64,000 nucleotides of DNA from Sphingobacteriales bacterium. Its GTDB lineage: Bacteria; Bacteroidota; Bacteroidia; Chitinophagales; Chitinophagaceae. Positions 17,370 to 24,838 of the stretch are shown one piece after another (position 1 is the first letter of the stretch; each line of letters begins with the position of its first letter). Under the pieces are notes generated by a model. The model worked only from the letters and a program-made list of their open reading frames with translations, did no database searches and had not been told where the DNA came from. The stretch is taken from assembly GCA_016235125.1 (NCBI GenBank), contig JACRLZ010000004.1, forward strand, positions 62,001 through 126,000, read 5' to 3'. The position numbers and the translations under genes are program-made.

Positions 17370-17969
17370 CTACCTTTTAAACCAGTTCATCTCCAGGCAT
17401 TTTCTCAATTGTAATTTGGCCCGGTGGAGTATCTGCCAGTAATTAGTAGTCGCAATGCCCAATTCCTGACAAATGAATTCAGCTTTTTTTTCTTCCAGGT
17501 ATCTTAGCTGAATAGCAGAATGCCAGTTTGAAGGCAACTTTCCCATGCAAAGTTGAAGCACTATGACAAAATTCCTGTCATCCAAAAGATTATCAGATGC
17601 AGGCTCCCATTGTCCCGGCATCTGTTCCTTCATCCAGGCCCCATCCTTATCAAACAGGTTGTCAAAAAAATTACCCCCATCATTAACCTGCCGGGAAGAT
17701 TCTGTAACTACGGGAGTTTTAAATGTCTTTCGGTGATAATCAACAATCTTATTTTTTAAAATAGCAAACAGCCAGGTTTGAGGATTGCTCTTGCTCTCAA
17801 ACTTGCTGAAAGAATGTATTGCAGCCAAAAAAGTGTCCTGGACCAAATCCTCGGCAGTTTCTTTGCTGCCTGTTTTGTAAAAAGCCCAGGAATACATTTT
17901 ATCCGAATATAAATCCACCCAGCATTTAACTGTTTTGGAGGGATTTGATATGTCCATTACTGTATCCAT
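17370..17969 (-). CDS. ECF RNA polymerase sigma factor
   Basis: 199 residues. Region 2 contains AEDLVQDTFLAAIHSF and the promoter-melting segment NPQTWLFAILKNKIVDYHRK. Region 4 ends in a helix-turn-helix (ELGIATTNYWQILHRAKLQL). A longer than usual acidic linker (about residues 90-120) joins the two. It is first in an operon with the zinc-type anti-sigma factor and a DUF547 gene, and divergent from the Cys/His protein operon at 18169-20503, which is an obvious candidate target. The target promoter motif could not be identified. Confidence 0.9.
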   Translation of the reverse strand: MDTVMDISNPSKTVKCWVDLYSDKMYSWAFYKTGSKETAEDLVQDTFLAAIHSFSKFESKSNPQTWLFAILKNKIVDYHRKTFKTPVVTESSRQVNDGGNFFDNLFDKDGAWMKEQMPGQWEPASDNLLDDRNFVIVLQLCMGKLPSNWHSAIQLRYLEEKKAEFICQELGIATTNYWQILHRAKLQLRKCLEMNWFKR

Positions 17970-18168
17970 ATTGTTTACTATGAAAATAAAGGTAGGTCAT
18001 TTTACTATATTATTTACCGGAACAGGCTCCGCATGCCCGGTATTCCGCTGCTTTTACATCACTATATTTCTCCGGGATAAAAAATATTTTTTTCTGTTGT
18101 CAGTTTTGAATCGGCACCCCGACTATTCCGGCGACATTAATATTTTTTAAACTTCTAAATCAAAAAAA

Positions 18169-18594
18169 ATGAAAAAAATGAAAAGGCTAACTATGCCAGT
18201 AGCCGGAATCATTATGGGCATGTTTCTGATGTCTGCAACCTTTCCTGTCGGGGCCGGACATATTGAAGGCACCCTGGTTGACAGCAAGTGTTACTCAATG
18301 ATGCCAAAAATGAATGCCGGTAATGATCACCAGGTAATGGGGCCTGATGGAAAACTGATGGAAGTAAAAGGATGTGCAGCCGCATGTGCAAACATGGGAA
18401 TTCCTGTTGCTGTGCTGGACAAGAAAGGGAATTTGCATGTATTGGCTGCTCCTGCAGGCCAATTGGCTCCGTACATGGCAAAAGAAGTAAGGCTTGATGG
18501 CAAGGAAACGAATGGCGTTGTCATTGTTGACAAACTGGAAGTGAAAGAAGGAAGTGCCTGGAAAGAGGTAAAGATTGTGTACATGATGAAATGA
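18169..18594 (+). CDS. Secreted Cys/His protein with CYS...GxDHQ...CAxxCA motif (paralogue 1)
   Basis: 141 residues with a signal peptide (to about residue 29). The mature protein starts HIEGTLVDSKCYSMM, followed by NAGNDHQVM and then KGCAAACANMGIPVAVL. The same pattern (CYS, GxDHQ, CAxxCA, PxxVL, a C-terminal beta part ending in KEVxxxG) occurs in the lipoprotein encoded just downstream, so they are paralogues. Cys/His spacing suggests metal binding or a redox centre in the periplasm. I know no characterised family. It heads a four-gene plus-strand cluster divergent from an ECF sigma operon. Confidence 0.75.
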   Translation: MKKMKRLTMPVAGIIMGMFLMSATFPVGAGHIEGTLVDSKCYSMMPKMNAGNDHQVMGPDGKLMEVKGCAAACANMGIPVAVLDKKGNLHVLAAPAGQLAPYMAKEVRLDGKETNGVVIVDKLEVKEGSAWKEVKIVYMMK

Positions 18595-18604
18595 TGTAAA
18601 TGAT

Positions 18605-18640
18605 AAGGAGAAGGGGTATGAATATCCCTTCTCTTTATAA
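18605..18640 (+). terminator. Hairpin between the two paralogues
   Basis: GAGAAGGG (18608-18615) pairs with CCCTTCTC (18626-18633), followed by TTTAT and an A-rich stretch. It could terminate or attenuate transcription after the first paralogue, lowering expression of the following three genes. The U-tract is weak. Confidence 0.5.
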
Positions 18641-18654
18641 AAAAATTATTCCAA

Positions 18655-19113
18655 ATGAAACAATTCATTTTTTTAGCAAGCATCGTTGTCCTGACTATAT
18701 CGGTTATAAATTGCGGCTCTGAATCGGGGGAAAATAAAATTTCTTCCAGGGAAAAAAGTTCACTGAAAGGTTCCATTTCTGAAAATGATACTATACAGAT
18801 TTCCGGGATTCTGATATGCACACATTGCTACTCTCTTAACGAAAAAAATACAGGAACCGATCATCAATTACCTGAAAATGGGTTTGTAAAAAATTGTGCG
18901 GGCATGTGTGCGCAGCAAAATTATCCCATTGGTGTTTTGTCCGGAGATAAACAATATGGAGCCAATGTCTGGGTAATCAGAACATCTTCCCAGCTATTTT
19001 CTGATTATATGTCAAAGGAGGTTAAAATAAAGGGGCTTTTTATCAAGGATGCACTTATTGAGCCGTCACAAATTGAAGTAAAAGACGGAGATAAATGGAT
19101 AACACTTCTTTAA
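18655..19113 (+). CDS. Lipoprotein with CYS...GxDHQ...CAxxCA motif (paralogue 2)
   Basis: 152 residues with a lipoprotein signal (lipobox VINC, Cys20). After a polar linker the domain reads ISGILICTHCYSL, TGTDHQLP, KNCAGMCAQQNYPIGVL and YMSKEVKIKG, aligning motif by motif with the upstream protein at 18169-18594. It adds a CxxC (CTHC) just before the shared CYS. Anchoring to the membrane distinguishes it from the soluble paralogue. Together with the CusF-like lipoprotein downstream this looks like a periplasmic metal-binding set. Function not established. Confidence 0.73.
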   Translation: MKQFIFLASIVVLTISVINCGSESGENKISSREKSSLKGSISENDTIQISGILICTHCYSLNEKNTGTDHQLPENGFVKNCAGMCAQQNYPIGVLSGDKQYGANVWVIRTSSQLFSDYMSKEVKIKGLFIKDALIEPSQIEVKDGDKWITLL

Positions 19114-19149
19114 TGAAGTACAATAAAGCAGTTAAACAAAATAATTGAA

Positions 19150-20139
19150 ATGAGAAAACAAATACTACTGCTCATACTTGCGGGAATAGTGGCAGTCAAT
19201 AGTTTTTCCCAGTGCAGTTGTGGCAGTTCCTCGTCCGGATTAGCTTATGGAGAAAGCGGAAGCCCTTCGCTAACATTAAAGAAAAATAAATGGCTCTTTG
19301 ATGGTTACTCTGAATACCGTTCATTCAGAACTCATCATCACGATATTAAAAACGGAAATATCACCAATAGCGATACGATTCCTGAAAACGAATTACGAAA
19401 TGCAAGGATTGCCTTATTGGGAATACGATATGGTCTTACAAATAATATTACACTCTCTCTTCAGCAGCCTTATTTGTGGCTCAATGGATCGCTCCAAAGA
19501 GCGGATGGGTTGGGTGATCTGCTGCTTATTTCCACTATAAAACTTTTCGGCAAAAATAATTTTACAGGGGCTTTCATTGCCGGGGTTAAATTTCCAACAG
19601 GTAAAAAGTCAGTGTTAGATAATGAAACCAATTCAGTGATAGGGTCCGGTTCTTATGATCCGGTGGGAGGAATTGTATTGGTAAAATCTTTTCCTAAAAG
19701 CTTTATCCGCCTGAATACTCTTTATAAATACGGCACGGCGGGGTTTGACAAAACTAAATTTGGCAATTTTTTCAGTCATAATATTTCTTTCGGATACCAA
19801 TTAAAGGGCAAAGAAGAAAGTTGTTCCACGCCACTGGGGGGTAATGCCCAAAGTACAGACACAATTCTTTCTGCTAAAAAAATAAATCATGTTAAGGAAA
19901 ATATTTCCTGGAATGTTACTGCAGGAATTTCAGGCGAATGGAGTTCCGGGCAAACAAAAGACCATGAGATAATTCAAAATACGGGAGGATATTCTTTATT
20001 TCTTCAAACCGGGGCTACACCTGGCTTCAAAGAATGGCTGATCCCCATAACCTTCAGTATTCCGCTTATTCAGAAGTTGAACGGAGAGCAGCACCAAACT
20101 AATTTCAGAATTAAAATCGGGATCATTAAATCAATTTAA
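19150..20139 (+). CDS. Outer-membrane beta-barrel protein with Cys-rich mature N-terminus
   Basis: 329 residues with a signal peptide ending at about residue 20, directly followed by QCSCGSSSSG. The remainder has repeated amphipathic strands (LRNARIALLGIRYGLTNNI, FTGAFIAGVKFPTGKKS) and ends in an aromatic-rich strand, consistent with an outer-membrane barrel. A central loop contains another Cys (ESCSTPLGG). The two Cys after the signal may bind metal. It lies in the cluster of Cys/His proteins and two bases before the CusF-like gene, so an efflux or sensing pore for a metal is a reasonable guess. Confidence 0.7.
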   Translation: MRKQILLLILAGIVAVNSFSQCSCGSSSSGLAYGESGSPSLTLKKNKWLFDGYSEYRSFRTHHHDIKNGNITNSDTIPENELRNARIALLGIRYGLTNNITLSLQQPYLWLNGSLQRADGLGDLLLISTIKLFGKNNFTGAFIAGVKFPTGKKSVLDNETNSVIGSGSYDPVGGIVLVKSFPKSFIRLNTLYKYGTAGFDKTKFGNFFSHNISFGYQLKGKEESCSTPLGGNAQSTDTILSAKKINHVKENISWNVTAGISGEWSSGQTKDHEIIQNTGGYSLFLQTGATPGFKEWLIPITFSIPLIQKLNGEQHQTNFRIKIGIIKSI

Positions 20140-20140
20140 A

Positions 20141-20503
20141 ATGGGAAAATCTAAAAAGTTGATAGCATTATTAGTGGCAGGAATTATTTTGTCTGGTTGT
20201 TCATCCAATCCCAAACAAGTGGGAAAGCCTGAACAGACTTCTTCAACTGATTCTATATCTGAATCAAAGGTAGAAATGAAGAGCTATGAAGGAGCAGGGA
20301 TTGTAATTTCCATACCTCCCAATAAAAAGCAGATCATAATCAAACATGGTGTCATACCTGGCTTTATGGAAGCCATGACTATGCCATTTAATGTTCCTGA
20401 TTCTTTACTCCTTGAAGGGATTCATCCGAAAGATTCAGTTAAAATCTTTATTGATTATGACGGAACAAACGTTGTTCTGAAAAAATTGGAAAAAATTCAT
20501 TGA
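20141..20503 (+). CDS. CusF-like copper-binding lipoprotein
   Basis: 120 residues with a lipoprotein signal (SGCSS). The mature domain reads GAGIVISIPPNKKQIIIKHG, then IPGFMEAMTMPFNVPD, then KDSVKIFIDYDG. This is the small beta-barrel of CusF-type proteins, with the Met-rich EAMTMPF motif that helps bind Cu(I)/Ag(I), and a His in IIIKHG. Such proteins chaperone copper in the periplasm or regulate efflux. Start two bases after the barrel gene's stop. It gives the best clue that this cluster deals with copper or a similar soft metal. Confidence 0.82.
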   Translation: MGKSKKLIALLVAGIILSGCSSNPKQVGKPEQTSSTDSISESKVEMKSYEGAGIVISIPPNKKQIIIKHGVIPGFMEAMTMPFNVPDSLLLEGIHPKDSVKIFIDYDGTNVVLKKLEKIH

Positions 20504-21458
20504 GACAGGATATTTGAAGGCTGTGATAATCAAATATGATTATTATCTGCAGCTCATTTGGAAGATTTTCTTGCAAATACTTGCTGCCGAATTATGGGTT
20601 AATCAGGATTAAAGCTATTGTTATGTCTTAATCCCAGATTACTTTCTTAGCGGATTTACATTTCTATCTGTAGAATTTTTAATAATACTAAATGTAAACA
20701 ACCCATACTTTCTTACAATTTTTCCGCAGGATAAAAAAGACATGAATTGCCAAAATGCAGTACACTTAGTTCTTGAAGATTTTTTTATAATTGATCGGTT
20801 ATGCATATAATATAGAAGCACATTTTAAACGGGTGTAATACAAGGTTATAGCATGCTTAACACTACATGTTTGTACACCCAAATCAGCCGTGTTTGTAGC
20901 GGCTTCAATAGCTGAATATTGTTTAAAATAAATCCTCTAAGGAAAAATAAATACAGACCGAGAACCATGACGCAATTACACACGGATTTAACCGAACATT
21001 TTTTGACAGCATGTGCGGTACCTAATTTTGAAAGCTGGTTTGCATTATTACGGACATTTTCGGCCTGCGCAGTACGCAGAGCTGGAAACAACTAATGTGA
21101 ATTTATTCGAATTTCCGGTCGGCAAGAATTCGAATAAATCCGTCTAATCTGTGTGGAAATTGTCGGAATAGCTCTTCAGAATGCGTACAAATAAATAATG
21201 TAGATTTATGAAAATCCTGCGCAGCTTGAATTTGCATAAATGCGTTTAAAATGAAGAGAATTTGATGGGTTGCTGGCTATTGAATGATCAAAATAAATTA
21301 ATGCAGATTTATGCGAATTCAAAACTACTTCAATGCGCATAAATGTGTTTTTTGTGCGATAAATAGAGGATGGGTATTCATTAACTGGTAATACTATTAA
21401 TATTGCTTAAAGACATGGTTAATGACCAATCAAGTTCTTCGTTGATAATTTATTATAG
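20504..21458. other. Long non-coding, repeat-rich spacer
   Basis: About 955 bases without a convincing gene; the two ORFs of 60 and 81 codons on the minus strand show no protein-like pattern. The segment 20960-21340 contains several diverged copies of words such as cacacGGATTTA, AATTTGCATAAAT and ATTTATGCGAATT in both orientations, forming nested imperfect inverted repeats. This looks like decayed mobile or hairpin-repeat DNA at the boundary between the metal cluster and the recombinase element. Confidence 0.55.
21101..21139. repeat. 13-bp perfect inverted repeat
   Basis: ATTTATTCGAATT (21101-21113) is exactly complementary to AATTCGAATAAAT (21127-21139), with a 13-base spacer. No T-run follows on either strand, so it is not a simple terminator. 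It lies in the repeat-rich spacer. Confidence 0.75.
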
Positions 21459-21908
21459 TTAATTTGACAGCTCAGCCTGTTTTTCCTTTTCTTTTTTGGC
21501 ATCTCGGACAAGATAGATAACTACGCCAGCAATTACACCGGCAATTAAAAGGCCACCCACAATATAAACGGGCTTCCATTTCCTGGATTTTGGTTTTGAA
21601 GAAGGTATTTCTTCATTGCCTATTGTTTCCCTAACTTTTTCCTCAATACCGGATGAATGTGCCAATGAAGGTGTAGGTATTGCAGTTCCCACAGCGGCTG
21701 TTATTATTTCAATTTTGTCATTAAATTTTAATGACTCGGGGAGAGGAACAAATTTTTTCTTAAATTCCTTTACGAGAGGAGCAATTGCTTGTCTTTTTAA
21801 GCCCGCAATCTCGTTGTTGGCAATTGTTTTACAAGCTGGGTGATAAAGCCTGTTTTTCCGACCCCACACGTCATCACTACAACAGAGACATGGTTTTTTG
21901 TACAGCAT
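21459..21908 (-). CDS. Zn-ribbon membrane protein of the recombinase element
   Basis: 149 residues. The N-terminus CLCCSDDVWGRKNRLYHPAC, followed by NNEI, has the layout of small zinc ribbons (CxxC...HxxxC) often found in Bacteroidota mobile elements. A linker leads to one membrane span near residues 112-130 (YIVGGLLIAGVIAGVVIYLV) and a charged tail (KKEKEKQAEL). It is divergent from the MerR-like gene with a 69-base gap. Function unknown; a membrane-tethered DNA- or metal-binding role is possible. Confidence 0.65.
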   Translation of the reverse strand: MLYKKPCLCCSDDVWGRKNRLYHPACKTIANNEIAGLKRQAIAPLVKEFKKKFVPLPESLKFNDKIEIITAAVGTAIPTPSLAHSSGIEEKVRETIGNEEIPSSKPKSRKWKPVYIVGGLLIAGVIAGVVIYLVRDAKKEKEKQAELSN

Positions 21909-21950
21909 AAAAATAAGTTTATGCCAAAAGTACTAATTAATTAATAAAAA

Positions 21951-21966
21951 CGTACATTTAGGTACG
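21951..21966. promoter_or_regulatory. Inverted repeat in divergent promoter region of the element
   Basis: CGTAC-ATTTAG-GTACG is a 5-bp inverted repeat with 6-base spacer between the divergent Zn-ribbon and MerR-like genes. It overlaps TACATTTA (21953-21960), one mismatch from a TAnnTTTG box reading toward the MerR-like gene. A possible autoregulatory operator. Confidence 0.4.
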
Positions 21967-21977
21967 ATTTTTAAAAA

Positions 21978-22925
21978 ATGGATATTACTGAAATAAAGTT
22001 GGACAAGCTAACCGGCAAATCATTAGAGGAGCTGGTGAAATCTAATCATAGAGAATTGGGGGAGCTTTTCATCAATCTGATGCAGAGGCAATTCACTATA
22101 TCTGATTCAATGGTGGAACACCGCACTATCCTTCATTGGGAGAAAGAACAGATTATTGTTATTGATAATAATCAGCGTAAGGGTTGGAGACGATTTTCTT
22201 TTTTTGATTATGTCTGGATAAAAATTATTTCTGAACTCAGAGCATTTGGTGTTTCGTTGCCTACTATCCGAAGTGTCAAAGAAGAGCTTTTTTCTCCAGC
22301 GGAAGGTGGGTTAATGGTGATGATAAACTCTGAACAGCACTCAACAACGAGGAAACAGTTCGAAGAAGATAACCCTGGTCTTTTAGACGAAGCTGAAAAG
22401 CTTTTCTCTGAGGAGTCAACGAATGAAGAAAATCAAATTACCTGGTTCCATTTTCTGATTCTTTCAATAATTTACGATAGGGAACCCACTTTTCTTTTAT
22501 TTTTCAGTGATGGACATTATAGTGTATCGTTTCTAAAGCCGCCAAAACTAGAAAAGAAAATTGAACACTTATTAGAGACTATTGAAACCAAGAATACACT
22601 TTTAATAAATATCACTAAGATCATTGACAATTTCTTTTTAGGAGAAAAATTTACAGGAAACACTTATTACGACCTTTCACCCCTTAGCCGTAAAGAAAAA
22701 GAGATAATTGAAATAATCAGATCAGGGGGAATAAAAAGTGTCCATATAAATTTAAAAGACGGTGAGGAATATTATGTTGAAATATTAAGGAAAAAGCCTG
22801 CAACAAATGTTCTTGATGAAATACAAAATATAATTGCTAAAAATAAATTTAGCCGTATTACTTTGGATACAGAAAATGGAAGAGTCGCTTATATCAACGA
22901 AACTGAAAAAAGGATAATAAAATGA
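21978..22925 (+). CDS. MerR-like DNA-binding protein of the recombinase element
   Basis: 315 residues. Residues ~38-95 resemble a MerR-type winged helix: an HWEKEQIIV segment, then GWRRFSFFDYVWIKIISEL and a helix FGVSLPTIRSVKEELF. The remaining ~220 residues have no recognised motif and may be a sensing or protein-interaction domain; a KEKEIIEIIRSGGIKSVHI segment near 235 looks helix-turn-helix-like. The stop overlaps a downstream 50-codon ORF by ATGA. By position it probably controls the recombinase or excision. No metal-binding Cys typical of metal MerR proteins is seen. Confidence 0.68.
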   Translation: MDITEIKLDKLTGKSLEELVKSNHRELGELFINLMQRQFTISDSMVEHRTILHWEKEQIIVIDNNQRKGWRRFSFFDYVWIKIISELRAFGVSLPTIRSVKEELFSPAEGGLMVMINSEQHSTTRKQFEEDNPGLLDEAEKLFSEESTNEENQITWFHFLILSIIYDREPTFLLFFSDGHYSVSFLKPPKLEKKIEHLLETIETKNTLLINITKIIDNFFLGEKFTGNTYYDLSPLSRKEKEIIEIIRSGGIKSVHINLKDGEEYYVEILRKKPATNVLDEIQNIIAKNKFSRITLDTENGRVAYINETEKRIIK

Positions 22926-23074
22926 ATCAAATAAACATACCGGAAAAACCGGGTTGTATTGTTCACCTTTCTGTTTACCTGAACCACAGGCCACAGACCA
23001 TTACGCAATTGTTGTATGATCGACTACGACGTTTGCCGGAAAGTGCTCGAACAGGATGGGGACCAATATACTGA
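22922..23074 (+). CDS. Possible 50-residue coupled ORF
   Basis: ATG at 22922-22924 overlaps the MerR-like gene's stop (ATGA) and a frame of 50 codons follows (start MNQINIPEKPGCIVHLSVYL). It overlaps the next small ORF (23016-23201) in another frame. The coupling signal is its only support; composition is not decisive and the peptide is not recognised. Confidence 0.3.
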   Translation: MNQINIPEKPGCIVHLSVYLNHRPQTITQLLYDRLRRLPESARTGWGPIY

Positions 23075-23201
23075 TGAAGAAGTAAAGCTTGTTGCAGACC
23101 TTCTTTGGGATTTCGCACAGGAATCTGTTGAACATTTTTTAACGCAAACTAAAAATGAATCGTATGAAACGGGCAATTTTGATGGCGAGAGTCAGCAGTG
23201 A
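23016..23201 (+). CDS. Small protein upstream of serine recombinase
   Basis: 61 residues, acidic and helical: VLEQDGDQYTDEEVKLVADL followed by LWDFAQESVEHF. Small proteins with a similar YTDEEVKLIRDFLY-type pattern commonly precede serine recombinases in Bacteroidota elements, supporting it as a real gene. Its end overlaps the recombinase start by 47 bases in a different frame, implying coupled expression. Possible role as a recombination directionality factor or transcription partner is untested. Confidence 0.6.
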   Translation: MIDYDVCRKVLEQDGDQYTDEEVKLVADLLWDFAQESVEHFLTQTKNESYETGNFDGESQQ

Positions 23202-24366
23202 AGAACAAGCAAAAGGGTACAGCCTCGACATCCAGACCGAGAAACTTCTGGCTCACTGTCAGCGTGAAAATATAACTGTGGTAAATATTTTCCGGGAGGA
23301 CCACTCTGCAAAGAATTTCAACCGGCCAGAGTTTAAAAAACTGCTACTGTATCTGAGTAAAAACAAAGGGAAGGTTGATTTGCTGCTAGTTACTTCATGG
23401 GATAGATTTTCCAGAAATTTATCTGAATCTTTTGCCATGATAACCCGTTTAAGAAATTATAAATGTGAGGCACAGGCAATAGAACAGCCGCTGGATCTTT
23501 CTATCCCGGAAAACCTGATGATATTATCCGTATATCTGGCGATGCCTGATATAGATAATAAAAGACGATCAATGAAGATTACTGAAGGGGTTAGGGCTGC
23601 TAAAAAACAAGGACGCTGGCTAGGAAAAGCTCCATATGGTTATAAGATAGATAGGGATGAGAAAAACAAACCGTTGCTAATTCCCGGTGAAAAATCCAAG
23701 ATAGTTAGAAAAATATTTGCAGACCTGGCAAAAGGATATGCCCAATCAGAAATCAGGGAAGCTTTGAGAATAAAAGGTGTTTATTTTTCAAGGAGTACAT
23801 TTTCAGAATTAATCAGAAACCAGTTGTATATAGGGAAGATATTTGTTACCGATGGTACTGAGCAAGGGGGCTATTATGTAAAAGGAATGCATCAAGGGCT
23901 AATATCCGAATTATTATTTAACCAGGTACAGGAAAAGTTAGAAGAAAATCTGAGGCAAAAGAAATTTGTAAAAGCAAAAAGCTTTCGGAAGGATTTTTTA
24001 TTACGAGGAATCATCAATTGTGATAATTGTGGTAAAAAGCTAACAGGAAGTACTTCCCGCAACAGTAAAGGAGTTGGTTATAACTATTATCATTGCAATC
24101 ATTGCCATAAAGTAAGGATCCAGGTTAGTGATATAGACGAACGTATAAAAGTGATTCTTGAAGAAATCAATATCAACAGTCCCGCCAAGAAGCTTTATGA
24201 TATTATGATTAAAAAAATATTTTCTGAATGCAATCTTATCTCAAAAAGGCCAAAGGAAAAGATTGAACAGGAGATGAGTCAACTTGAATCCCGCATCCAA
24301 AAATTGGAAGATAGTTTTGCTGACGGGATAATTGAAGCGGATGCATTAAATAAAGGAGTTCAGTGA
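23155..24366 (+). CDS. Large serine recombinase, N-terminal part ending at an in-frame TGA
   Basis: 403 residues. The resolvase catalytic domain starts MARVSSEEQAKGYSLDIQ (catalytic Ser in RVSS), with LLVTSWDRFSRN as the conserved SxxRxxR region. Then comes the recombinase domain (GRWLGKAPYGYKIDRDE; YSRSTFSELIRNQLYIGKI-like part around 220) and a zinc ribbon (CDNCGKKLTGS...CNHCHK) near 285-315, followed by the start of a coiled coil. A TGA at 24364-24366 stops it. The same frame resumes immediately with the expected C-terminal sequence, so one nonsense change (for example CGA to TGA) has truncated it. An alternative start is ATG 23164. Catalytic residues look intact, but the loss of the C-terminus probably impairs activity. 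Confidence 0.88.
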   Translation: MNRMKRAILMARVSSEEQAKGYSLDIQTEKLLAHCQRENITVVNIFREDHSAKNFNRPEFKKLLLYLSKNKGKVDLLLVTSWDRFSRNLSESFAMITRLRNYKCEAQAIEQPLDLSIPENLMILSVYLAMPDIDNKRRSMKITEGVRAAKKQGRWLGKAPYGYKIDRDEKNKPLLIPGEKSKIVRKIFADLAKGYAQSEIREALRIKGVYFSRSTFSELIRNQLYIGKIFVTDGTEQGGYYVKGMHQGLISELLFNQVQEKLEENLRQKKFVKAKSFRKDFLLRGIINCDNCGKKLTGSTSRNSKGVGYNYYHCNHCHKVRIQVSDIDERIKVILEEININSPAKKLYDIMIKKIFSECNLISKRPKEKIEQEMSQLESRIQKLEDSFADGIIEADALNKGVQ

Positions 24367-24676
24367 TACAGCAGTGGAATTTTGAATTTGAGAAAAGAAT
24401 CTGAATTAAATAAACAGGATACATCCTTATACCAGCAGTACCTTAAAAATGGGATTGATCTACTTTCAAAAATTACTCTGTACTACGACGAAGCAATTCC
24501 TTCCAAAAAGAAAAAATTGTTGAGTTCGATTTTTCCTGCCAATCTATATTTTTCCAAAGGAAAAAGTCGAACACCCCGGCTCAACGAGGCGGTTAGGCGG
24601 ATACTCTATGCCAGTAAGGGTTTCGGGCAACAAAAAACCGGACAACTGTTCAAAAATCTGACGTTGTCCGGTGAAG
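24367..24676 (+). pseudogene. Severed C-terminal part of the serine recombinase
   Basis: Reading on in the same frame after the TGA at 24364-24366 gives a helical segment, then LLSSIFPANLYFSKGKSRTP and RLNEAVRRILYASKGF. This is the typical end of Bacteroidota large serine recombinases. The frame then enters the tRNA terminator and the tRNA-Ala gene and stops at 24744, so the original C-terminus is near 24630. A TTG at 24382 could start a separate peptide, but no ribosome binding site supports it. Confidence 0.75.
24632..24672 (-). terminator. Terminator of tRNA-Ala
   Basis: On the minus strand a perfect 10-bp stem (ACCGGACAAC/GTTGTCCGGT, at 24663-24672 and 24637-24646) with a 16-base loop is followed by TTTTTT. 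It lies directly downstream of tRNA-Ala. Confidence 0.85.
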
Positions 24677-24750
24677 TGGAGGTTACCGGAGTCGAACCGG
24701 TGACCTTTTGCATGCCATGCAAACGCTCTAGCCAGCTGAGCTAAACCCCC
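24677..24750 (-). tRNA. tRNA-Ala, anticodon GGC
   Basis: A complete cloverleaf reads on the minus strand. The 7-bp acceptor stem is GGGGGTT with AACCTCC (one G-U pair), discriminator A at 24677. The D arm is GCTC...GAGC. The anticodon stem TTTGC/GCAAA encloses loop ATGGCAT (anticodon GGC), and the T arm is ACCGG-TTCGACT-CCGGT. The 3' CCA is not encoded. Its own promoter (24761-24791) and terminator (24632-24672) flank it. The serine-recombinase element ends at its terminator. Confidence 0.97.
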
Positions 24751-24760
24751 AATCGGGCTG

Positions 24761-24791
24761 CAAATATATTGTCATCATCATTTGTTGCCAA
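24761..24791 (-). promoter_or_regulatory. tRNA-Ala promoter
   Basis: TATATTTG (plus-strand CAAATATA, 24761-24768) and TTTG/TTG (24789-24791) are 20 bases apart on the minus strand, matching the Bacteroidota sigma consensus exactly. The start site would fall about 7 bases before the tRNA. The -33 box lies in the T-tail of the gltA terminator. Confidence 0.82.
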
Positions 24792-24816
24792 AATAAAACC
24801 CCGCTATGCGGGGCTT
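24790..24816 (-). terminator. gltA terminator
   Basis: Minus strand: CCCCGC-ATA-GCGGGG stem (24799-24813) followed by TTTTATTTT, 23 bases after the citrate synthase stop. Confidence 0.88.
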
Positions 24817-24838
24817 TATAAATTTATATCAAACATAA

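Larger units (their letters stand above)
21459..24676. mobile_element. Small serine-recombinase element beside tRNA-Ala
   Basis: A Zn-ribbon protein, a MerR-like protein, one or two small ORFs and a large serine recombinase form a compact block. The recombinase C-terminal coding sequence runs directly into the tRNA-Ala terminator and gene. No cargo, replication or conjugation gene is visible between 21459 and 24676, so it is either a minimal integrative element or the remaining end of a larger one. Left border not located; no direct repeat of the tRNA end was seen upstream. Confidence 0.55.

Noticed and set aside
20639..21091. Two minus-strand ORFs of 60 and 81 codons in the spacer
   Set aside because: No protein-like motif, no ribosome binding site and repeat-rich DNA.
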